DNA from: an uncultured Litorilinea sp.
GTDB lineage: Bacteria; Chloroflexota; Anaerolineae; Caldilineales; Caldilineaceae
Length of the DNA stretch: 5,563 bases
Assembly (NCBI GenBank): GCA_946885925.1
Contig: CAMPHP010000261.1
Location: 1-5,563 of the forward strand
Direction: 5' to 3'
Shown in pieces: positions 1 to 4,866 of the stretch. The stretch's first letter is position 1. Every line of letters starts with the position of its first letter. Position numbers and translations under genes: made by a program. The notes below the pieces were generated by a model. That model was not told the DNA's origin and made no database searches. It worked only from the letters and a program-made list of their open reading frames with translations.

Positions 1-43
1 GTACAAAAAGGCATAACTTTTAAGTCTCACACGGAGGATCTGC

Positions 44-427
44 ATGAAGATCAAACTAGCAAGTGTATTCGTAGACGACCAAGCAAAGGCCCAAAAGTTT
101 TATACAGAGGTCTTGGGCTTTGTGACCAAGACCGACCTCCCCGTGGGGGAATTCAGGTTCTTAACAGTTGTCTCACCCGAAGAGCCAAATGGTACTGAGC
201 TACTTCTTGAACCAAATGACAATCCCGTTGCCAAGACATACCAGAAAGCAATTTTTGAGCAGGGGATACCTCTAACGGCATTTGCTGTGGACGATGTTCA
301 AAAAGAGTACGAAAGGATGAAAGCGCTAGGCGTGGTCTTCACAATGGAGCCAACTAAAACCGAAGGGCCAACCCTTGCTATATTCAATGATACTTGCGGT
401 AATCTCATACAGATCTTTGGTGTCTGA
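44..427 (+). CDS. VOC family protein (glyoxalase / bleomycin-resistance / dioxygenase fold)
   Basis: A single-domain cytoplasmic protein of 127 residues, the usual size for a one-domain VOC protein. The N-terminal half has the classic opening VFVDDQAKAQKFYTEVLGF (8-26). The second half repeats the beta-alpha-beta-beta-beta module, with TAFAVDDVQKEYERMKALGV (78-97) and the terminal strand CGNLIQIFGV (118-127). The start is set by GGAGGA at 33-38, five bases before the ATG. VOC proteins include metal-dependent lyases, isomerases, dioxygenases and drug-binding proteins, so the fold alone does not give the substrate. The position normally holding the first histidine ligand appears to be Leu5, and the closing Glu of the usual GN-I-E motif is Gln123, so a standard glyoxalase I metal site is unlikely. 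The gene looks more AT-rich than the genes that follow and resembles Bacillus-type stand-alone VOC proteins, which may point to transfer. It is probably a separate transcription unit from 524 onward. Confidence 0.9.
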   Translation: MKIKLASVFVDDQAKAQKFYTEVLGFVTKTDLPVGEFRFLTVVSPEEPNGTELLLEPNDNPVAKTYQKAIFEQGIPLTAFAVDDVQKEYERMKALGVVFTMEPTKTEGPTLAIFNDTCGNLIQIFGV

Positions 428-474
428 TCGCTACCACCCCAGAACGCGACGAGCCGGTTAAGTTGTCCCTCGTA

Positions 475-497
475 GGGGTATCCCTTGTGGGTACCCC
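475..497. promoter_or_regulatory. Intergenic hairpin / candidate operator before the winged-helix regulator
   Basis: In the 96-base gap between 427 and 524, GGGGTATCCC (475-484) can pair with GGGTACCCC (489-497) around a TTGT loop; the only defect is one bulged T. The sequence just before it (466-480) is a near direct copy of 481-493 (TCCC-T-GT-GGG-TA pattern), giving a tandem, partly self-complementary array. There is no T-run after the stem, so it is a poor terminator. Its place just upstream of an ArsR-type gene suits an autoregulatory operator, since these dimers bind imperfect dyads. A weak TTGTGG (485-490) with TACATG (508-513) at a 17-base spacing is the only promoter-like pair I see here. 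That function is inferred. Confidence 0.45.
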
Positions 498-523
498 CTT
501 GTTAGGCTACATGTAAAGATGCT

Positions 524-1102
524 ATGCAAGACGTACTCTACATCGAAGATGTAAACCAGGCGATGACATTGTTAAAGCCAATCCGCCTAGAAATTCTCAA
601 GCGGCTTGACGAACCACGCACTTGCCCCGAACTAGCTGAATACTTTGACGAGACGCCACAAAAGATCTATTACCACGTCAAAGCGCTCGAATCGGCTGGA
701 TTAGTGGAAAAGGTGGAAGAGCGGCGCGTGCGCGGCGTGGTCGAAGGACACTACCAGGCCAGCGCACGCGCCTATTGGCTTGCACCAAAACTTGTGGGGC
801 AGATTGGTGGGGCGAAAGTTGCTCAAGATCAGGTTAGTTTGCGCGTGCTATTAGACTTGGCGGAAGAAGTGCATGACGACATAGGCAAACTCGGCAACCA
901 ATCGGCTCTTGGTCGTAACGTCCCCTCCCTCTCGCTTTCTGCCCACATTCATCTGCCCGATGGCAACCGCCGCGCGGCCTTCCTCCAAGAACTACAAGAG
1001 GTTTTTCAGCAATTGGCGCGCAAATACAGCTTGCCAGAAGAAGAGGCATTGCTAACCGATGAACAGGGCTTCCGGTTGGTGCTCATGTGTTATCCCAAAT
1101 GA
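524..1102 (+). CDS. ArsR-type (HTH_20) winged-helix transcriptional regulator
   Basis: A 192-residue DNA-binding protein that most likely represses its own operon. Residues 14-30 form the first helices (TLLKPIRLEILKRLDE). The helix-turn-helix follows at about 33-61 (TCPELAEYF, then QKIYYHVKALESAGLV), and the wing spans 62-86 with the typical E-x-RRVRGVVEGHY pattern. This is the HTH_20 style of ArsR-type regulator rather than a metal sensor: the ELCVCDL metal site is absent and only two cysteines (34, 189) are present. Residues 100-192 form a helical extension that probably serves dimerisation or ligand sensing; I cannot assign it. The start has no good Shine-Dalgarno sequence; only TAAAG precedes it, so translation may be leaderless or weak. 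The downstream SRPBCC gene begins 33 bases after the stop, which implies one operon. ArsR-type regulators beside AHSA1-like SRPBCC genes are a common bacterial pairing. Confidence 0.88.
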   Translation: MQDVLYIEDVNQAMTLLKPIRLEILKRLDEPRTCPELAEYFDETPQKIYYHVKALESAGLVEKVEERRVRGVVEGHYQASARAYWLAPKLVGQIGGAKVAQDQVSLRVLLDLAEEVHDDIGKLGNQSALGRNVPSLSLSAHIHLPDGNRRAAFLQELQEVFQQLARKYSLPEEEALLTDEQGFRLVLMCYPK

Positions 1103-1135
1103 TCGACACCTTATACAAACGCAGGGAGTAAGTAG

Positions 1136-2107
1136 ATGGAAAACTTTGTCCGTATCCAACTCAAGCTAAAGGCGACGCCAGAGCGTATTTTCGATGCTCT
1201 GGTCGAGTCACAGGCACTGACAAAGTGGTTTAGTGAATTCGCCGATGTATCGCCCGAAGCAAAAGCCTATGACTTCTGGGGACGCTTTACCCCGGAAGCA
1301 CCCGCCGACCAACAGGCAGGTCACCATCCCCTAGTGTTGCTCACACCCAACCGCCATCTCGCCTATACATGGCAGCTCAACCAGGTGGATACCCAGGTGC
1401 TCATCAAACTCTTGCCGCGCCAAGATGAGACGCTGCTCACGATCCGCCAAATGGGACCCAAAGGCGCACAGCCAACAACAGGATGGCAACTCAGGGATTT
1501 CTGGTTTTTATCGCTGGAGAACTTGCGTCGCTATTTGGATGGCAGAACCGCAGCGGCGCGCGTGGACTTCAGCAGCCCCATGCTCGGTGACATCCGCCAT
1601 GAACTCCTGATTGATGCGCCAGCGTCCAGAGTCTTCGAGGTATTAATTCGCCCCGACCAGATCGACCGGTGGATTGCCAACGGTGCAGCGGTCGAGCCAA
1701 AGCCCGGTGGCACGTACTCGTTTGGCTGGATGGGTATGAAGATTTTGGAGATTGTGCCGGACAAGAAACTCTCTGTTAGCCCGACCTATGACAACAACGG
1801 TGTGGAAGAGACGACGCCCCACGCATTCACCTGGACATTAACCGAGAACGATGGCAAGACGCGTATGACCTTTGTACACAGCGGCTTTGCCCCCGACGAA
1901 CCCAACGTGAGTGCAAACCTTGGCTGGCTCTCCTATATGAGCCGCGTCAGATCCATTGCAGAATACGGCGCGGCGTGGCAGCACCCGCTTGTCCCAGCCG
2001 AACCAGAGTTGCTCTTCATGTATCCCGTGAGTGTGGTTCAGGCGCAAGCCGAAATCGTCGACGAACTACATGCGCCGAGCGATCCACTCATATCTACAGT
2101 GGGTTGA
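1136..2107 (+). CDS. Double-domain SRPBCC (AHSA1-like) protein, first paralogue
   Basis: A 323-residue soluble protein made of two consecutive SRPBCC (START/Bet v1 fold) domains, a fold that encloses a hydrophobic cavity for small molecules. Domain 1 (about 1-140) starts with MENFVRIQLKLKAT and has the helix ERIFDALVESQALTKWF (16-32) and YDFWGRF (45-51). Domain 2 (about 150-275) carries the clear AHSA1-like marks: the helix VFEVLIRPDQIDRWI (166-180), GGTYSFGW (191-198), EIVPDKKL (205-212) and DGKTRMTFVHSGF (239-251). A tail of about 45 residues ends in DELHAPSDPLI (309-319). Typical stand-alone AHSA1-like proteins have one domain of about 140-160 residues, so this is a fused pair. AGGGAG at 1123-1128 gives a good ribosome site. 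No catalytic function can be read from the sequence; related proteins are often annotated as Hsp90-ATPase activator homologues, a name that says little in bacteria. It is co-transcribed with the regulator upstream and its paralogue downstream. Confidence 0.87.
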   Translation: MENFVRIQLKLKATPERIFDALVESQALTKWFSEFADVSPEAKAYDFWGRFTPEAPADQQAGHHPLVLLTPNRHLAYTWQLNQVDTQVLIKLLPRQDETLLTIRQMGPKGAQPTTGWQLRDFWFLSLENLRRYLDGRTAAARVDFSSPMLGDIRHELLIDAPASRVFEVLIRPDQIDRWIANGAAVEPKPGGTYSFGWMGMKILEIVPDKKLSVSPTYDNNGVEETTPHAFTWTLTENDGKTRMTFVHSGFAPDEPNVSANLGWLSYMSRVRSIAEYGAAWQHPLVPAEPELLFMYPVSVVQAQAEIVDELHAPSDPLISTVG

Positions 2108-2170
2108 TGGAAAATTCTCCACAGTACATTCCACGGTATCGTGTCTGTTCTTACCAAGGCTCCGCTTCAA

Positions 2171-2177
2171 GAGAGGA
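2171..2177 (+). promoter_or_regulatory. Ribosome binding site fixing the start of the second SRPBCC paralogue
   Basis: GAGAGGA ends six bases before the ATG at 2184. The open frame runs upstream to 2031, overlapping the end of the first paralogue. This site, together with MENYVRIQL aligning exactly with MENFVRIQL of the first paralogue, shows that 2184 is the true start. Confidence 0.8.
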
Positions 2178-2183
2178 ACACCA

Positions 2184-3143
2184 ATGGAAAATTACGTCCG
2201 TATCCAACTAAACGTAAAGGCAGACCCAGGACGCATCTTTCAGGCGCTAACAGACTCTCACGCACTGACAAAGTGGTTTAGTGAATTCGCTGATGTGGTA
2301 CCCGCAGCAAAAGCCTATGATTTCTGGGGGCGCTTTACACCAGAAGCGCCTGCCACGCAACAAGCAGGTCATCATCCACTAACCCAGTTAACGCCAGATC
2401 GCCATCTAGGCTTTAGCTGGCAGCTCAACCAGACAGATACGCATGTACTCTTCAAACTCCTAAAAGGTCAGGATGAAACGCTGCTTACCTTGCGCCACGC
2501 TGGGCCAGAGGGTGCCCAGCTCACAGACGGCTGGTCATTAGAGGATTTCTGGGTTCTATCGCTTGAAAACTTGCTCAGGCACGTGGATGGCAGATCCGCA
2601 GCAGCACGCGTGGATTTCACCAAAGCGATGGTGGGTGATATTCACCATGAAATCGAGGTTGATGCGCCTGCTGCTAAGGTGTTTGAGGTATTGATTCGCC
2701 CTGACCAGATGAATCGCTGGATTGCCAACGATGCCGCAGTTGAGCCGGAGCCGGGTGGTCTTTACTCGTTTGGCTGGATAGGCATGAAAATCTTGGAAAT
2801 TGTGCCGGATAAAAAGCTCACGGTGAGTTCCAAAGATGAAGGCAGCGGACAGGAGATGATTGTTACTTGGTCTCTGGCAGAGAATGATGGCAAGACGCGC
2901 TTAACCTTTGTGCATAGTGGTTTTGCTGCTGACCAATCCAGCGCGGATGTGCACATAGGCTGGCTTGCCTTTACAAACGCAGTTGGCTCGATTGCCGAAT
3001 ACGGCGCAGATTGGAAACCACCCATCGTCCTGATCAAGCCGGAGACTATACCCTTCTACTCTACCGCCATCGGCAACGCACAAGGTGAACTTGTTGACGA
3101 ACTACGTGCGCCGAGCGATCCGCTGATACCGCTCATCGCGTAA
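2184..3143 (+). CDS. Double-domain SRPBCC (AHSA1-like) protein, second paralogue
   Basis: A 319-residue protein with the same two-domain build as its upstream neighbour. By hand count 158 of the first 210 residues are identical without a gap (about 75 percent). Domain 1 holds GRIFQALTDSHALTKWF (16-32) and YDFWGRF. Domain 2 holds VFEVLIRPDQMNRWI (166-180), GGLYSFGWIG (191-200), EIVPDKKL and DGKTRLTFVHSGF (235-247). The region after about residue 212 has small gaps relative to the paralogue and the tail is much more diverged, but the last motif DELRAPSDPLI is kept. The pair arose by tandem duplication, and both copies look intact. Conservation of the fold's core with divergence of the tail and cavity-facing residues would fit different ligands or a heterodimer; this is inference. 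It is the last gene of the operon, 84 bases before the terminator stem at 3227. Confidence 0.87.
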   Translation: MENYVRIQLNVKADPGRIFQALTDSHALTKWFSEFADVVPAAKAYDFWGRFTPEAPATQQAGHHPLTQLTPDRHLGFSWQLNQTDTHVLFKLLKGQDETLLTLRHAGPEGAQLTDGWSLEDFWVLSLENLLRHVDGRSAAARVDFTKAMVGDIHHEIEVDAPAAKVFEVLIRPDQMNRWIANDAAVEPEPGGLYSFGWIGMKILEIVPDKKLTVSSKDEGSGQEMIVTWSLAENDGKTRLTFVHSGFAADQSSADVHIGWLAFTNAVGSIAEYGADWKPPIVLIKPETIPFYSTAIGNAQGELVDELRAPSDPLIPLIA

Positions 3144-3157
3144 GGGATATTTGGGAA

Positions 3158-3192
3158 AGCCTTGCTTGGAGCTTAAAGCTCCCAGGAAGGCT
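3158..3192. repeat. Extended imperfect hairpin between convergent genes
   Basis: AGCCTT (3158-3163) pairs with AAGGCT (3187-3192). Inside it, GGAGCT (3168-3173) pairs with AGCTCC (3177-3182) around a TAA loop, and a few pairs with single bulges join the two stems. No T-run follows on the plus strand. On the minus strand the stem is followed by TTTCCCAAATAT, so it could be a weak terminator for the leftward gene ending at 3306. That role is tentative. Confidence 0.5.
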
Positions 3193-3226
3193 CCATGGCG
3201 AGGTTTCATAAGCAATAGCACAGAGC

Positions 3227-3255
3227 AGCCCCACTCGGTGGGGCTTTCCCTTCTT
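3227..3255 (+). terminator. Rho-independent terminator of the regulator/SRPBCC operon
   Basis: A perfect 8-base-pair stem, AGCCCCAC (3227-3234) with GTGGGGCT (3238-3245), closes a TCG loop and is followed by the pyrimidine-rich tail TTCCCTTCTT. It lies 84 bases after the stop of the second SRPBCC gene. The T-tract is interrupted by C residues. On the other strand there is no T-tract, so it acts rightward. Confidence 0.8.
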
Positions 3256-3305
3256 GCTGGATGACTTGAGCCACCGGCTATCCTCGCCCTTGGACTTACC
3301 AACTA

Positions 3306-3854
3306 TTAACTCTGGTTTTCTAAACTAGCCAGATACTCCGCAATCTCAATCTTCGCTTCACGCGCATTCTTGAAATCCTCAGAGCGCAGCGAAAGCGCCT
3401 CGACCACATCATTCTTACCCGTCTCTGTCAAGGCAAGGATTTCCGGCTTACGTGGGAGGCGGAATTGGGTGTGGTCATGGTAGACAATCGTGACAATCGT
3501 TCCCAGCGACTCCCCGTCTTCCCGCTTGATCGTGCTCCACATCCAACGCTGCTCATCATTCTGCTCCGCTACACCCCACTCGCGTGAGATATCGAATTTA
3601 CCAGGAAGCAGAGGCAAGGGGCGCAGACCATTCGCCTTTAGTTGCTTGTGTACCGGACGAAAGAGCAAACTCAAATAGGTTCCATAAGCTTCATCGCCGA
3701 GCCTGTTATAAACATCTAGCAACTTAGCCCTATTCTGCTCAAGCACAGATTCCCAATTTTCCGCAATATGCGCCTCGATATAGCGCGCAATTACAAAAAC
3801 ATCCGTTTTATTTCCTTCCCCAATAAACTCCTGTAGTACCTTTGCCTGATCCAT
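3306..3854 (-). CDS. Hypothetical soluble protein, 182 residues
   Basis: I do not recognise this family. The protein has no signal peptide or membrane segment. The N-terminal third (1-75) looks helical and highly charged (IARYIEAHIAENWESVLEQN). The middle (about 87-135) looks like beta strands: WSTIKREDGESLGTIVTIVY, then HDHTQFRLPRKP. The C-terminal end is helical again (DFKNAREAKIEIAEYLASLE, 160-179). There is no cysteine; H127 and H129 lie in an HDH triplet whose role is unknown. AAGGGG (3862-3867, read leftward) ends seven bases before the ATG, a good ribosome site that supports expression and this start. It lies 114 bases downstream of the MerR-type gene on the same strand and may be its target or an operon partner. 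The intervening region holds repeats listed separately. The TAA stop lies 50 bases beyond the plus-strand terminator of the convergent operon. Confidence 0.75.
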   Translation of the reverse strand: MDQAKVLQEFIGEGNKTDVFVIARYIEAHIAENWESVLEQNRAKLLDVYNRLGDEAYGTYLSLLFRPVHKQLKANGLRPLPLLPGKFDISREWGVAEQNDEQRWMWSTIKREDGESLGTIVTIVYHDHTQFRLPRKPEILALTETGKNDVVEALSLRSEDFKNAREAKIEIAEYLASLENQS

Positions 3855-3882
3855 ATACTATCCCCTTCTGCAGGTTCGCCAT

Positions 3883-3928
3883 TTGGAACATCTCTTGGAA
3901 ACCGTAACAATCTTTCCAACGGTTCCAG
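3883..3928. promoter_or_regulatory. TTGGAA repeat cluster / imperfect dyad upstream of the 182-residue gene
   Basis: Two TTGGAA motifs (3883-3888, 3895-3900; 12 bases apart) are mirrored by TTCCAA (3914-3919) and TTCCAG (3923-3928). Within this, GGAAACCGT (3897-3905) can pair with ACGGTTCC (3919-3926) with one bulged base and a 13-base loop. The cluster lies 29 to 74 bases ahead of the leftward start codon at 3854, where an operator or promoter would be expected. Function is inferred from place and symmetry only. Confidence 0.35.
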
Positions 3929-3948
3929 CATACGGGCCTGGTGCATAG

Positions 3949-3961
3949 TTGGAGGGTTTAT
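3949..3961 (+). repeat. 13-base inverted repeat flanking the MerR-type gene, left copy
   Basis: TTGGAGGGTTTAT at 3949-3961 is the exact reverse complement of ATAAACCCTCCAA at 4786-4798. This copy lies just past the stop codon of the MerR-type gene and ahead of the 182-residue gene. A 13-base perfect match between two short intergenic gaps is unlikely by chance. It could be a second binding site for the regulator. Confidence 0.6.
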
Positions 3962-3968
3962 GTGGAGA

Positions 3969-4727
3969 TTATTTGGAGCTTTGTGATAGCTCGATCATAT
4001 GGGAGATTTGCCGGATGATCTTTTGGGCGCGTTCTTCTTGCTCACCCAGCGTAGAAAGCAAGCGATCAGCAACCCACTGAATATCTTCATCCTCGCGCGG
4101 GGTATCCAACACCTGGCGCAAGTTATCACGCTTTCCCGCATCAAACTGTAGTAACATGCGTAGGATTGCCATCAGGCTGTACCCTGCCTGGCGCAGCATC
4201 CGGATCACCCGCAACCGCCCAAATTCAGTGGCTCCATAGAGACGATAATTGCTCTCTGGATCACGGGGGATGCGAATCAGGCCATCACGCTCCCAGTTGC
4301 GTAACATATCCGCAGTCACACCCAACCATTCGGCTGCTTCGCTGATGTGAAACTGGCGCTGGGTTGTATCAAATACCTGTCCCAAAGCCCAACGCTCCAA
4401 GAATTCAATCGCGGCTTCAGCATAGGTGCGCTCCACGCGCACGTAGGCAAGTGACTGGTACGCTAATTCCATCGCCATGCCAAGATCATCATTGGCCGCG
4501 CTTTTGACCAAATCAACCAGCACCTCTTTGCGACCCGGGTAAGGCCATTGCAAGGCAAGGCGCGCCAGGCGCATCTGCTCCAAATGCACCACAGTAAACA
4601 AACGATAGCCTGTGTCACTGCGCGGGATCGGCGGAAGGTATCCCCACTCTTCGTATAAGCGAACTAAATTCGGATGCACACCAGCCGCCTTGGCAAGGTC
4701 GGAGGTCCGCAAATATTTGGATGCCAT
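3969..4727 (-). CDS. Transcriptional regulator with two MerR-type DNA-binding heads
   Basis: A 252-residue protein with two MerR-type winged helix-turn-helix modules in one chain. Head 1 (about 5-55) reads YLRTSDLAKAAGVHPNLVRLYEEWGYL, then the wing RSDTGYRLFTVVHLEQM. Head 2 (about 126-195) reads FHISEAAEWLGVTADMLRNWERDGLI, then ESNYRLYGATEFGRLRVIRMLRQAGYS. A helical linker (about 60-120) joins them, and a helical tail (215-250) follows. Ordinary MerR proteins have one head and dimerise through a coiled coil, so this one may bind a dyad as a monomer or recognise two sites. No cysteine is present, which argues against metal or thiol sensing, and no effector domain is recognisable. The in-frame codon two before the ATG is TGA, so this is the earliest start; the ribosome site GGTGAT is weak. 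It lies 139 bases after the YbdK-like gene with promoter-like sequence between, so it probably has its own promoter. Confidence 0.88.
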   Translation of the reverse strand: MASKYLRTSDLAKAAGVHPNLVRLYEEWGYLPPIPRSDTGYRLFTVVHLEQMRLARLALQWPYPGRKEVLVDLVKSAANDDLGMAMELAYQSLAYVRVERTYAEAAIEFLERWALGQVFDTTQRQFHISEAAEWLGVTADMLRNWERDGLIRIPRDPESNYRLYGATEFGRLRVIRMLRQAGYSLMAILRMLLQFDAGKRDNLRQVLDTPREDEDIQWVADRLLSTLGEQEERAQKIIRQISHMIELSQSSK

Positions 4728-4757
4728 TTGTCATCACCAAAGTCTTTATTGGCTTGA

Positions 4758-4780
4758 TTGGGTCATACTTGGATCATACT
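4758..4780. repeat. 11-base-period direct repeat upstream of the MerR-type gene
   Basis: TTGGGTCATACT (4758-4769) and TTGGATCATACT (4769-4780) match at 11 of 12 positions and are offset by 11 bases, one helical turn. They lie between the candidate promoter and the leftward start codon at 4727. Same-face repeats in a leader fit a regulator binding site. Function is inferred. Confidence 0.5.
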
Positions 4781-4784
4781 AGCG

Positions 4785-4817
4785 TATAAACCCTCCAATA
4801 ATATACTAAGGTTACAA
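4785..4817 (-). promoter_or_regulatory. Candidate long-spacer promoter and operator of the MerR-type gene
   Basis: Read leftward, TTGTAA (4817-4812) could be a -35 box and TTTATA (4790-4785) a -10 box, with a 21-base spacer. MerR-controlled promoters typically have stretched spacers of 19-20 bases with the operator inside. Here the spacer holds most of an imperfect dyad, AACC-x-T at 4789-4794 against A-x-GGTT at 4808-4813. The 13-base repeat copy at 4786-4798 overlaps it. This fits autoregulation, but the spacer is longer than the family norm and the call is from sequence alone. Confidence 0.4.
4786..4798 (-). repeat. 13-base inverted repeat flanking the MerR-type gene, right copy
   Basis: ATAAACCCTCCAA on the plus strand, exact reverse complement of 3949-3961. 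It overlaps the candidate -10 box and operator of the MerR-type gene, and the shared run extends to none of the coding sequence. Confidence 0.6.
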
Positions 4818-4866
4818 ATCGCCTTCAAAAGAGGATGTTTCTGTTCAGTTTTGCATCATACGCCCC

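Larger units (their letters stand above)
1136..3143 (+). repeat. Tandem gene duplication (two copies, 1048-base period)
   Basis: The genes at 1136-2107 and 2184-3143 are tandem copies. Start codons are 1048 bases apart, and the coding sequences stay in register for about 210 codons. A 29-base block is identical at 1214-1242 and 2262-2290. The sequences upstream of the two start codons are not alike, so the duplicated unit begins close to the ATG or the flanks have since diverged. Confidence 0.85.

Noticed and set aside
475..497. Terminator for the VOC gene
   Set aside because: The stem is good, but the sequence after it (CTTGTTAGG) lacks a T-tract.
834..1049. Leftward open frame inside the ArsR-type gene
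   Set aside because: Fully antisense to a strong gene, low-complexity Arg/Cys-rich product, no ribosome site.
1425..1610. Rightward 61-codon frame inside the first SRPBCC gene
   Set aside because: A frame shadow within a clearly coding region.
1531..2047. Leftward open frames inside the first SRPBCC gene, one with a look-alike in the second paralogue (2762-3037)
   Set aside because: The similarity of the antisense products simply mirrors the conserved sense coding sequence; no ribosome sites or family features.
2031..2183. N-terminal extension of the second SRPBCC gene by 51 codons
   Set aside because: It overlaps the end of the first paralogue, encodes no recognisable domain, and the ribosome site at 2171-2177 plus alignment to the first paralogue fix the start at 2184.
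3490..3678. Rightward frame antisense to the 182-residue gene
   Set aside because: The leftward frame has a strong ribosome site and a balanced protein composition; the rightward product is Ser/Cys/Arg-rich with no features.
3949..4798. Insertion sequence or cassette with 13-base terminal repeats
   Set aside because: The enclosed gene is a regulator, not a transposase; no target-site duplication is visible next to the repeats. A shared operator is simpler.
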